Below are positions 15,850-22,474 of a stretch of 48,303 nucleotides of DNA, in pieces. Location of the stretch: positions 1-48,303 of the forward strand of contig CALABS010000014.1 in the NCBI GenBank assembly GCA_937887565.1, in the 5' to 3' direction. Source of the stretch: an uncultured Rhodospirillaceae bacterium (lineage in GTDB: Bacteria; Pseudomonadota; Alphaproteobacteria; Rhodospirillales; Magnetospirillaceae). The notes beneath the pieces are model-generated. The model did no database searches. It had not been told where the DNA came from and saw nothing but the letters and a program-made list of their open reading frames with translations. The position numbers were made by a program, and so were the translations under genes. Within the stretch, counting starts at the first letter, position 1. Every line of letters starts with the position of its first letter.

Positions 15850-16496
15850 CCATGACCGCGATGAAGACAAAAGCCCGCACCCGCCGGTACCGGGGCAGAC
15901 GGTCCCGGAAGAGCGTGGTGAGGGAGCCGAATGGGCGCCCGAGCCGGGCCGAGCGAAAGAAGACCGAGGGGCCGGTTATCCCGGCGGAGGTTATCGAGAG
16001 GAGGGCCGAGTTGGTGGGTATAGAGCATGCGACGGACGAGCTGGCAGGTACGGCACTGGGGCGCCTGCGACTGCGGGGACTGATCAATGAGCGGCAGCAC
16101 GACGCCGGCCGGAAGTACGCTGCCTTGGTCGCGCGGTGGTCCCGGCTGGCCGAGTGCCCGGACCGTCATGCCAAGGTGGTCCGACTGCCGGTGGCGAGTG
16201 ATGTGCTCGTACTGTCTGAGCAGGCGCCGCAGGTGATCGACTGGCTAGAGGACGCCCGTGCGGCCGATGTCGATGGGCAGTGGTCCAGGGCCAAGCGCCG
16301 GCTGGGAGAGATCCATCAGGCGGTGCGGCGCCTGCCGCAATCGGCCCTCGCCGCCGCTCTGCTGGAAGGCGTCTGCATCGACGACACCGAGCCTCGCGAC
16401 GGGCCGTGGCTGGACAAGTGCCTTCCCCCGCTCCGTCAGGTGCTGTCCCTGCTGGCCGACCATTACCGGCTTGCGCCAGAACTGGAGTTGGCGTGA
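15846..16496 (+). CDS. Hypothetical protein after initiator
   Basis: A 216-aa protein with a very basic N-terminus (KTKARTRRYRGRRSRKSVVR) followed by an alpha-helical body (LINERQHDAGRKYAALVARW; QWSRAKRRLGEIHQAVRRLP). Its start overlaps the initiator stop (ATGA). Position and basic tail suggest nucleic-acid binding, possibly a replication partner or late regulator, but I recognise no family. Confidence 0.6.
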   Translation: MTMTAMKTKARTRRYRGRRSRKSVVREPNGRPSRAERKKTEGPVIPAEVIERRAELVGIEHATDELAGTALGRLRLRGLINERQHDAGRKYAALVARWSRLAECPDRHAKVVRLPVASDVLVLSEQAPQVIDWLEDARAADVDGQWSRAKRRLGEIHQAVRRLPQSALAAALLEGVCIDDTEPRDGPWLDKCLPPLRQVLSLLADHYRLAPELELA

Positions 16497-16590
16497 TCAG
16501 CCAACTTTGTCTTAACCATTTGTTAGCAATTGCGGGGTAGGGTGTAGATGTCATTAATTCAGGCTGACCCATTGTGTCCGGCCTGATTGC

Positions 16591-16630
16591 AAAAAAGCCC
16601 CCTTGGATTTTTCCGGCGGGGCTTTTCCGT
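16591..16630. terminator. Bidirectional terminator
   Basis: AAAAGCCCC (16593-16601) pairs with GGGGCTTTT (16618-16626) and has A- and T-runs on both sides. It can end the rightward early operon and the leftward peptide/XRE operon, which stops at 16632. Confidence 0.8.
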
Positions 16631-16631
16631 T

Positions 16632-16820
16632 TTACGGTTCTCCGATGGGCTTCAGCCCGGCAGCCAGGGCAGCACAGGCGAGGGCGACGGTGCGGGTAAC
16701 CGGCTGGTCTCCAGCCTCGTAGAGTTGGACGCTTCGCTTCGTAATGCCGATGGCCTCGCCCGCCTGCTGCTGCGTTAGAGAGAGAGCTTTGCGCCACGCC
16801 TTGAATTCGTCAGGTGTCAT
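16632..16820 (-). CDS. XRE-family HTH protein
   Basis: A 62-aa single-domain helix-turn-helix protein: MTPDEFKAWRKALSLTQQQA, then AIGITKRSVQLYEAGD. The whole length is the HTH, so it would bind DNA as a dimer and carries no effector domain. AGAGG lies 5 bases before ATG 16820. It is the second gene of a minus-strand operon with the 32-aa peptide and probably binds the GGCGAAA-N3-TTTCGCC operators at the operon promoter. It could be the repressor or the antitoxin for the peptide. Confidence 0.85.
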   Translation of the reverse strand: MTPDEFKAWRKALSLTQQQAGEAIGITKRSVQLYEAGDQPVTRTVALACAALAAGLKPIGEP

Positions 16821-16864
16821 GGTAACCTCTGGGTAGGAGGTGATGCGCCTTCGGGTTCCTGAAG

Positions 16865-16890
16865 GCGGAGCCGGTTTCCCGGCCCCGCCC
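16865..16890. repeat. Strong GAAA-loop hairpin
   Basis: On the minus strand GGCGGGGCCGG, GAAA, CCGGCTCCGCC form an 11-bp stem (one mismatch) with a GNRA-type loop, between the peptide stop and the XRE gene. There is no U-tract, so it more likely stabilises or processes mRNA than terminates it. Confidence 0.55.
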
Positions 16891-16898
16891 CCTGGTCC

Positions 16899-16997
16899 TT
16901 ACTGTTTCTGGTCCTTGTCGTTGAAGCCGGCTTCCAATTCGATCTTCAACGTCAACGAGAACCAAAAGCGTTCGAACCACTTCAGGATCTTCTTCAC
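16899..16997 (-). CDS. 32-aa amphipathic peptide
   Basis: It starts at GTG 16997, 9 bases after a near-perfect AAAGGAGG, among the strongest ribosome sites in the window. Sequence features: basic start MKKILKWFERFWFSL, then LTLKIELEAGF, and a charged tail ending DQKQ. Residues 1-18 would form an amphipathic, aromatic-rich helix able to sit at a membrane. An alternative ATG 6 bases upstream in another frame is only 2 bases from the ribosome site and encodes an unpersuasive Arg/Glu-rich product. It is cotranscribed with the XRE gene from the operator-controlled promoter at 17048-17076. It could be a toxin, a regulator of the phage switch, or an exclusion peptide; the sequence does not decide. 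Confidence 0.65.
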   Translation of the reverse strand: MKKILKWFERFWFSLTLKIELEAGFNDKDQKQ

Positions 16998-17047
16998 TGC
17001 GCATCACCTCCTTTCAGTCGGTGGGGCCATCCCCGTCCGACAAGACC

Positions 17048-17100
17048 AGAATAGGCGAAACTATTTCGCCAGTCAATAGTAAAGGCGAAACCATTTCGTC
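17048..17100 (-). promoter_or_regulatory. Operator-embedded promoter of the peptide/XRE operon
   Basis: On the minus strand a -35 TTGACT (17071-17076) and a -10 TATTCT (17048-17053) are separated by exactly 17 bases. Those 17 bases are the perfect palindrome GGCGAAACTATTTCGCC (17054-17070). A second copy with one mismatch, GGCGAAACCATTTCGTC, lies at 17084-17100, 30 bp away (three helical turns), just upstream of the -35. A dimeric repressor bound here would block RNA polymerase directly. The likely binder is the XRE protein of the same operon. Confidence 0.75.
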
Positions 17101-17157
17101 TTTTCCTCGCCCGCCCGGCCCTCGCCGCGGCGGGTTTTGTCGTTCTGGGGGGCGCCG

Positions 17158-17343
17158 ATGTTCGAATGGACGTTCCGGTGGCACCCAGTTGGACGCCCCC
17201 TGCCGCCCGGCTGGCGGCTCGCCGCCCAAGCCCCGTCCCACCACAGCGCCCATGCGGTGCTGGTTGAGCCTGACCCCGACAACGCCGTTGCCGCCTATGC
17301 CGCCGAGGTCGAGGCGCTGCGGTCGGCTGCCATAAGGATCTGA
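17158..17343 (+). CDS. Small hypothetical protein
   Basis: A 61-aa protein starting at ATG 17158 after GGGGGG. It begins MFEWTFRWHPVGRPLPPGW and ends with a short helix (AAYAAEVEALRSAAI). The next gene begins 3 bases after its stop, suggesting coupling. It lies just right of the operator region and may be read from a rightward promoter there that I could not define. Confidence 0.5.
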   Translation: MFEWTFRWHPVGRPLPPGWRLAAQAPSHHSAHAVLVEPDPDNAVAAYAAEVEALRSAAIRI

Positions 17344-17346
17344 CCC

Positions 17347-17670
17347 ATGGACACACTGCCCTTACCCGACGTCGGGTCCACGATTACCCAGATTGCCGGG
17401 CTCTCCCCCGCGGCTCAGGTGACGGCGCTGGTCGTTCTGGGTGCCGTGGCCGTGACGTGGGTCTGGTCCCGCCGGCCGCAGCAGGGGCCGGATGCCACGA
17501 CGGTGGTCAAGGCCCTGGAGCTTACGGCGCAGGCGCAGGCGGAGACGGCGGCCTCCATGGCTGTCATCGCCAAGCAGGTGGAGGCTGTGGCTGAGGATGT
17601 GCGCCGGGTGGCTGAGGACCTGCGGACCCTGGCGGGCGTGGTGGTCAGCCGCCCAAAGGCGGCGGTCTGA
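17347..17670 (+). CDS. Small membrane-anchored coiled-coil protein
   Basis: A 107-aa protein with one membrane segment (VTALVVLGAVAVTWVW, about residues 24-40) followed by a long polar helix with heptads (ALELTAQAQAETAASMAVIA; VEAVAEDVRRVAEDLRTLAG). The topology resembles Rz-type or holin-associated proteins, but true Rz/Rz1 genes lie at 45974-46367. Function unknown. Confidence 0.6.
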   Translation: MDTLPLPDVGSTITQIAGLSPAAQVTALVVLGAVAVTWVWSRRPQQGPDATTVVKALELTAQAQAETAASMAVIAKQVEAVAEDVRRVAEDLRTLAGVVVSRPKAAV

Positions 17671-17685
17671 GGTGGCTGGCTGACC
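17643..17685. repeat. Nested inverted repeat between convergent genes
   Basis: An outer pair GGTCAGCC (17643-17650) / GGCTGACC (17678-17685) and an inner GCCGCC-CAAA-GGCGGC. It lies between converging genes and may act as a two-way terminator, although neither side has a T-run. Confidence 0.35.
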
Positions 17686-17708
17686 ATGGTGGGCAGTGGC
17701 ATTGACCA

Positions 17709-17879
17709 CTACCGCTTCGGCGCCTTCGCCTTGCGTCGGGGCTTTGCTTTCGGTGGCGTGGTCATTGCCTTGAGCACGACGCCCTGGTTTCTCTTGGCGG
17801 CGGACATCGCCGCTGTCGTCCACATGGAGGCGGCCCGGTTGGCACAGGACAGCCACAGGCTCATGGCGGGGTTCTTCAT
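17709..17879 (-). CDS. 56-aa basic-tailed small protein
   Basis: It starts at ATG 17879 with GAAAGGG upstream. The N-terminal half is an Ala/Met/Trp-rich helix (MSLWLSCANRAASMWTTAAM). The C-terminus is a Lys/Arg/Pro/Ala tail (PPKAKPRRKAKAPKR) like the tails of PHA-granule phasin-type or histone-like small proteins of alphaproteobacteria. It may bind DNA or granules. It runs against the phage late direction, so it is an accessory gene. Confidence 0.6.
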   Translation of the reverse strand: MKNPAMSLWLSCANRAASMWTTAAMSAAKRNQGVVLKAMTTPPKAKPRRKAKAPKR

Positions 17880-17967
17880 CGGGGGGCCCTTTCGTGTCGT
17901 TGGATGCGTGGATGAACAGGATCAGTCCACGAACGTCGCGGGCGTCGGGGCAGCCGGGAAACTGGCG

Positions 17968-18006
17968 GGGTCAGGCGCCGGTGGTAGGGGCGACCGCGCC
18001 TGACCC
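17968..18006. repeat. 11-bp perfect inverted repeat
   Basis: GGGTCAGGCGC (17968-17978) and GCGCCTGACCC (17996-18006) with a 17-base loop, just beyond the stop of the 18017-18211 gene. It is a possible rho-type or processing hairpin; there is no U-tract. Confidence 0.4.
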
Positions 18007-18016
18007 GTCAGCTTGA

Positions 18017-18211
18017 TTATGGCGTGTCGTCCTTCCCTCGCTGCGTGATGGATGGGTCAAGCTGGTCAAACCGTTTCCACATCGCCCATGCGAGTCTGGC
18101 TGTAAAATCGGCGGCGTTGTCGAGGTCATTCGGTTTGATGGGGATCGTGGCGACAATGGTCGCGGCGGCCTGGATGAGGGCGGCCTTGATGATCGTTTCG
18201 TCGGTCGGCAA
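18017..18211 (-). CDS. 64-aa hypothetical protein, TTG start
   Basis: AGGAGG lies 8 bases before TTG 18211; an ATG directly after the AGGAGG is too close and in another frame. The product is MPTDETIIKAALIQAAATIV, then PIKPNDLDNAADFTARLAW and a charged end. It is helical and mildly hydrophobic and would not clearly cross a membrane. It pairs with the next small minus-strand gene to form an accessory minus-strand unit. Function unknown. Confidence 0.6.
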   Translation of the reverse strand: MPTDETIIKAALIQAAATIVATIPIKPNDLDNAADFTARLAWAMWKRFDQLDPSITQRGKDDTP

Positions 18212-18344
18212 AGGACATTCCTCCTGAGGGTGGTGCGATCAGCTTACGACCAATCAGAAACTCCACCCATGGGAGCAATCGGGGTGCGGCTACAGGAATG
18301 CGGCACCGGACCTGTGAAATATTCAACCCAGAGGAAAGCAACAT

Positions 18345-18675
18345 ATGACTCACCCTTTTTCGAAGGCACCCCGACGCCCGGCAGACCGGCGATATCAAGC
18401 CGAGCCGCTTCCGCCCGCTGTACCGCGGCCTGTCTCCTGAGGAGAAAGCGCTGCACGACGCCATCAAGGCCAAGGCCGTCGAGATGGAGGCGCTGTTCAA
18501 CAAGGTCCACGACCTCCGCTATCCGCCGCTCCCGCCCATCACCATCGAGCCGGGCGAGCCGCTGGAGGCGGTGCTTGGGGAGGCGGTCTTGGACCCGGCG
18601 CGCGAGCACCTGCACGAGGGCATGCGCTCGCTGGAACTGGCGGTCATGTGGACCGTCAAAGGCCTGACGGCGTAG
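18345..18675 (+). pseudogene. Frameshifted Acb2/Tad1-hairpin family gene
   Basis: ATG 18345, with AGAGGAAAG upstream, opens MTHPF and then hits a run of five Ts (18356-18360). In the annotated frame translation ends after about 30 residues. With four Ts the frame is open to 18675 and reads MTHPFRRHPDARQTGDIKPS, then YRGLSPEEKALHDAIKAKAV, and ends HLHEGMRSLELAVMWTVKGL-TA. That opening helix and the LE-AVMW-VK-LT ending are the pattern of the Acb2/Tad1 hairpin family, whose Acb2 members sequester cyclic nucleotides and block CBASS. A Pro-rich insert (YPPLPPITIEPGEPL) separates the helices. The break could be a true mutation, a sequencing error in the T-run, or +1 slippage on TTTT. Confidence 0.65.
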
Positions 18676-18685
18676 GGCTGACACG

Positions 18686-19459
18686 ATGGCGACCGTCAGC
18701 CGTTCGTCGGACGGTGGGTGTCGGATCGAAGGCGCCCCCGGCGTCCGTGCCGCCATCAGAGGGTACGGCGAGCGCATCGTCAGCTACGCCCTGCCCATGG
18801 CCTTGACCAGGGCGGCCATCGATGCCCGCAACGAGACCCGCAACGCCATGGGGTCAATCTTCGACCGGCCCACCCCCTACACTCTCAACAGCCTCCAGGC
18901 GATCCCGGCAACGCGCAAAAACCCCGCGTCTGCTGTCGAATTCAGGCTGTTCAGCGGTAAGGGCACGCCGGCCCCCGAGTATCTGCTCCCCCAGGTGGAC
19001 GGCGGCCCCCGCCGATTGAAGCGGCACGAACGCGCCCTTCAATCGGCGGGCTTCCTGCCCAACGGGTGGTTCGCCGTCCCCGGCGAGGAAGCCCAACTCG
19101 ATGCCTACGGCAACATGAAGCGCGGGCAGATCGTGAAGATCCTGTCCCACCTGCGGGCCTTCGGGTCGGCGGGGTCGAACCTCAACAGGTCAAGGACCAC
19201 CAAGAGCCGCGGGGTGCGGCGGAAGGAAGGCTACTTTCCGGCCAAGCCCGGCAACCGTGAAGGGCTGCCGCCGGGGATCTACCAGCGCGACGGCGCCGAT
19301 GCCCGCCCCGTGCTGATCTTCGTGGCGAGAGCGCCGGCCTACCAGCCCCGCTTCCGGTTCCACGCCATCGTCCAGGCCACCGTCCGCCGTCGGATCAAGG
19401 AGCATTTCGACGTGGCCCTGGCTCACATCGCACGGCGGTTCTCCGCCCCGAGGTTGTAA
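18686..19459 (+). CDS. Tail-completion (lambda Z-like) candidate
   Basis: A 257-aa protein. A helical N-terminus (GYGERIVSYALPMALTRAAI) leads to FDRPTPYTLNSLQAI, YLLPQVDGGPR, a basic middle (RSRTTKSRGVRRKEGYF) and a C-terminal YQPRFRFHAIVQATVRRRIK. The overall shape (helical start, basic core, pro-phe-his helix near the end) resembles lambda Z-type minor tail proteins. The lambda-like order downstream lacks a Z gene between FII and U, so this may be the displaced one. Family assignment is by pattern only. Confidence 0.55.
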   Translation: MATVSRSSDGGCRIEGAPGVRAAIRGYGERIVSYALPMALTRAAIDARNETRNAMGSIFDRPTPYTLNSLQAIPATRKNPASAVEFRLFSGKGTPAPEYLLPQVDGGPRRLKRHERALQSAGFLPNGWFAVPGEEAQLDAYGNMKRGQIVKILSHLRAFGSAGSNLNRSRTTKSRGVRRKEGYFPAKPGNREGLPPGIYQRDGADARPVLIFVARAPAYQPRFRFHAIVQATVRRRIKEHFDVALAHIARRFSAPRL

Positions 19460-19724
19460 TAATATGGAATATTGTTGCGCATCAGGGGGTGGTAATAATA
19501 TTGCGCGGGTCCTCCCGGAGGGAAATCGGGGGCGGGTAATTCGAAGGGCGCATTTCGGGGATTTCTGGGGCCGGCTGTCAACGCAACACGCTGTTGCGTT
19601 GCCGGCTGCTGCATGAAGAACACCGGGCACGCATTTGAAATCACAGGATAACTGAGGTGCCCGCATAAGCAACGCCGTTGTGTTGCGTTGCTGGGAGGTC
19701 AACGCAACATGGCTCAACGCAACA
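19452..19724. repeat. cos/pac-like repeat region at terminase start
   Basis: Five copies of a 10-bp element: CAACGCAACA at 19579-19588, 19700-19709 and 19715-19724, and its inverse TGTTGCGTTG at 19592-19601 and 19681-19690. The first two form a perfect palindrome with a CGC centre. Further left are AT-rich direct repeats GGTNGTAATAATAT at 19452-19465 and 19488-19501, unusual in this GC-rich DNA and possible IHF-type bend sites. The region lies directly upstream of, and runs into, the small terminase gene, the place of cosB in lambda. The cleavage site itself is not identified. Confidence 0.6.
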
Positions 19725-20398
19725 CGCTGCTGTCCAAGGCGGACTATGCGGCGCGCATCGGGGTTCATCGGTCGGTCGTGACCCGCTACTGCCAGCGTGG
19801 CATGCCCGAGCACAAAGGCATGATCGACCCCGACGAAGCGGATTGGTGGCGTGAGAAGAACCTCGATCAGTCGAAGCCGAAGGCAAAGGTATCGCCGCAG
19901 CAGCAGCGCAAAGCCGCCATCGACAAGGCCGCAAAGGAAATCGAAGCCCCGCGCCGGAAACCGGCGGCCGGAAAGCCTCCAGCTCCCCCGACTCCGCCTC
20001 CGCCGGCACCGGACCTCGACGCCCTGTCCGGCACGCCGGACATGAACAAAGCCCGTGCCTGGGACATCCATTTTTCGGCGGAGAACCGGAAGCGGGCGAT
20101 GCTCAAGCACGACCGCGAGCACATCACCCGCGCCGAAGTGGAAGTGGTCTGGGATGCGGCGAACACGATGTACCGCCAGGGTCTGGAGGGGGTGGCCGGG
20201 CGCACGGCGTCAATCATCGCCACCCTAACCGGCGGCGATGCGGCGCGTATCGAGGGAATCATTCGCGATGAACACCGAACCGCCCTTGCCGCCGTCGCGG
20301 AATTGTTCGAGCGCGCCGCCATCTTCGGCGAGAATAGCGGCGCTCTTCCGCCGGGCGGCGGCGGCGATCCGCCCGCCGATGAAGACATGGACGGATGA
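19709..20398 (+). CDS. Terminase small subunit, Nu1-like
   Basis: A 229-aa protein. The N-terminal winged HTH (LSKADYAARIGVHRSVVTRY, then CQRGMPEHKGM) is Nu1-type and should bind the packaging site. A Pro/Ala/Lys linker follows, then a helical C-terminal region (AENRKRAMLKHDREHITRAE; LFERAAIFGENSG) for assembly with the large subunit. GGGAGG lies 10 bases before ATG 19709. The start codon region itself carries two of the 10-bp repeats. It overlaps the large subunit gene by 20 bases. Confidence 0.85.
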   Translation: MAQRNTLLSKADYAARIGVHRSVVTRYCQRGMPEHKGMIDPDEADWWREKNLDQSKPKAKVSPQQQRKAAIDKAAKEIEAPRRKPAAGKPPAPPTPPPPAPDLDALSGTPDMNKARAWDIHFSAENRKRAMLKHDREHITRAEVEVVWDAANTMYRQGLEGVAGRTASIIATLTGGDAARIEGIIRDEHRTALAAVAELFERAAIFGENSGALPPGGGGDPPADEDMDG

Positions 20399-22268
20399 GT
20401 GGGCGGCCAGGAACGTTGTCCTGCCCCCGAAATCCGCGGAGCCTGGGGAGTACCGGCCGCGCCGCGTCCCCTACATGATCCCGATCCAGCGGGCCTTCGA
20501 CAGCCCGCGGTGGCGGATGATCGTGTTCATGATGGGTTCGCAGATGACCAAGAGCACCGGCGTGCTGAACGTCATCGGCAAGCGGATGGACCACGCGCCC
20601 GTGCCGGTTATCTACTTTGGACCGAGCCGCAACTTTGTCGAAAGCGTGATCGAGCCTCGCCTGACGGAGATGCTGCGAAGTTCCAGGTCCCTGTTCGGCA
20701 AGACCCTGTGGGGTAAGAAGAACAAGAAGACGCTGAAGATCGTCGCCGGTGCCGAGATCCGGCTGGGCTGGGCCGGATCGGCAACGGAACTGGCGGGGCA
20801 GCCGGCCGGGCTGGTCATCGTGGACGAACGGGACCGCATGGAAGGAGACATCAAGGGCGAAGGTGATCCTGTGGAACTGGCCCGCGCCCGCGGCGAAACC
20901 TATCCCGGCTTCACCATCGGCGTCACCTCCACGCCGCTGATCGGCAATGTGGAGGTGGAGAAGCACCCGGAAACCGGTCTGTACCATTGGAAACTGGCGG
21001 ACCCGGAGGACATCGAAAGCGCCACCTGGAAGCTGTGGCAGGAAGGCACCCGGCACGAATGGGCGTGGCCGTGCCCGCACTGCGGCGAATATTTCATCCC
21101 GCGGTTCTCGCTGCTGAAGTTCGACAGCAGCACCCCGGCCAAGGCGGCGCGGACGGCGCGGTTGGAATGTCCGAATCCGGCATGCGACAGCAACCTGCAT
21201 GGCTTGGTGATCGACGACAGCCACAAGGCGGAGATGAACGCCCGCGGCGTGTTCGTGGCGCCAGGACAGCGGATCGCCAAGGACGGCACGGTCACGGGGC
21301 CGGAACCGGAGGGCGACACTATCTCCTTCTGGGTGTCTGGTCTGGCATCGCCTTTCGTGCCCTTCGGGAGCCGGGCCGCCGACTATGTGCGGGCGGTGCG
21401 TTCCGGTAACACGGAACGCTTGCAGACGGTCATCAACACCAGATTGGGGGAACTGTTCCGCAACGCCGCCGCCGGCACCGTGAAGCCGTGGCAGGCCATC
21501 GCCGATCTTGCCGTGCCTTATTACAGGCAGGGCGAAATCCCCCGCGGGGTGCAGCGGGTGGCGCTGACCGTGGACGTGCAGAAATTCGGTCTCTACTACG
21601 TCATCCGCGGGTGGGGCGCCCGGTACGAAAGCTGGCTGATCCGCTGGGGCTATCTGCCGGGCGAGACGGAACGGCCCGAGGTCTGGGACGATCTGTCGAG
21701 GCTTGTCGATGGCGGCTTGGACGGGCACGCCTTCAACGTCGTGCTGATCGATTCCGGCTACCGGCCGGGCGACAGATGGAAGCGACCGACCAACGCCGTC
21801 TATGACTTCTGCCGACGCTACGCCGATGGCCGGGTGCGCGCCATCAAGGGCAAGGACAACCTGCCGTCCCCGATCAGGACGGCGCAGGCGGCGGTCAACA
21901 GCAAGGGGAAGGCGACGCAGCGGGCCGGCGTCATCCTGCATCACCTGGACACGGACCATTACAAATCGTTCGTCATCGGCCGCCTGGACTGGCCGCCGGA
22001 AAGTCCGGGCGGCTGGCATCTGCCCGAGGATGTGGACGAAGCCTATTGCCGCCAGATCGTTGCGGAATCACGCGTGGTGAAGCCATCCGGAGCCGTGACG
22101 TGGGTCCGTTTGCACAAGGATAACCACTACCTCGATTGCGAGATGATGCAGGCAGCAGCGGCGGACCTGATGCAGGTCCACGCCCTGCGCCCGCTCCCCA
22201 TGGAAACAGACCCGGTTCCGGCGGCGGCGCCCCGCCGCCGGATGCGCAGCCACGGCGTGGAGGCTTGA
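20379..22268 (+). CDS. Terminase large subunit, GpA family
   Basis: A 629-aa packaging ATPase/nuclease. Walker A-like GSQMTKST at about residues 53-60, Walker B LVIVDERDRM at about 145-154, a Cys pair set (CPHCGEYF ... CPNPAC) and the GpA blocks FWVSGLASPF and GVQRVALTVDVQ (start of the nuclease domain). Start chosen at ATG 20379 (MKTWTDEWA), overlapping the small subunit; in-frame ATGs exist upstream. Length fits lambda gpA (641 aa). Works with the Nu1-like protein to cut and package DNA. Confidence 0.93.
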   Translation: MKTWTDEWAARNVVLPPKSAEPGEYRPRRVPYMIPIQRAFDSPRWRMIVFMMGSQMTKSTGVLNVIGKRMDHAPVPVIYFGPSRNFVESVIEPRLTEMLRSSRSLFGKTLWGKKNKKTLKIVAGAEIRLGWAGSATELAGQPAGLVIVDERDRMEGDIKGEGDPVELARARGETYPGFTIGVTSTPLIGNVEVEKHPETGLYHWKLADPEDIESATWKLWQEGTRHEWAWPCPHCGEYFIPRFSLLKFDSSTPAKAARTARLECPNPACDSNLHGLVIDDSHKAEMNARGVFVAPGQRIAKDGTVTGPEPEGDTISFWVSGLASPFVPFGSRAADYVRAVRSGNTERLQTVINTRLGELFRNAAAGTVKPWQAIADLAVPYYRQGEIPRGVQRVALTVDVQKFGLYYVIRGWGARYESWLIRWGYLPGETERPEVWDDLSRLVDGGLDGHAFNVVLIDSGYRPGDRWKRPTNAVYDFCRRYADGRVRAIKGKDNLPSPIRTAQAAVNSKGKATQRAGVILHHLDTDHYKSFVIGRLDWPPESPGGWHLPEDVDEAYCRQIVAESRVVKPSGAVTWVRLHKDNHYLDCEMMQAAAADLMQVHALRPLPMETDPVPAAAPRRRMRSHGVEA

Positions 22269-22270
22269 CG

Positions 22271-22474
22271 ATGCCAATCAATTATCAGTCGCAACTCGAC
22301 GCGGTAAACGCGGCGATTGCGAAGGCGGAACAGGGACAGACCGTCGAGTTCGGCGACCGCAAGGTCCAGCGCGGCGCCTTGCCGGCGATGTATGCCGAGC
22401 GCGAGCGGTTGGAAAGGATGGTGGCCCGGCAGTCCCTGGGGAGGCGGGGTGTCCGCCGGGGTGTTCCGGAATGA
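22271..22474 (+). CDS. gpW-like head-tail joining protein
   Basis: A 67-aa protein: YQSQLDAVNAAIAKAEQGQT, VEFGDRKVQRGALPAMYAER, then RLERMVARQ. The length and pattern fit lambda gpW, which seals the portal. It lies between terminase and portal exactly as in lambda. Its stop overlaps the portal start (ATGA). Confidence 0.85.
   Translation: MPINYQSQLDAVNAAIAKAEQGQTVEFGDRKVQRGALPAMYAERERLERMVARQSLGRRGVRRGVPE

Larger units (their letters stand above)
16835..17012. repeat. 14-bp inverted repeat masking a ribosome site
   Basis: AGGAGGTGATGCGC at 16835-16848 is exactly repeated in inverse orientation at 16999-17012. In the minus-strand transcript the second copy is the Shine-Dalgarno region of the 32-aa peptide, so the copy 150 bases downstream can pair with it perfectly and block translation. 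Confidence 0.6.

Noticed and set aside
16810..17007. A 65-aa minus-strand frame starting ATG 17007 over the 32-aa peptide
   Set aside because: Its ATG is only 2 bases from the Shine-Dalgarno, it runs into the XRE gene, and the product is not persuasive; the GTG frame has ideal spacing.
16840..17079. A plus-strand frame with AGGAGG before it, opposite the 32-aa peptide
   Set aside because: The AGGAGG is the inverted-repeat partner of the minus-strand ribosome site, and the frame crosses the operator; probably a by-product of the repeat.
20259..22019. A 586-aa minus-strand open frame opposite the large terminase
   Set aside because: GpA motifs on the plus strand are unambiguous; the antisense frame is Arg/His/Pro-rich noise.
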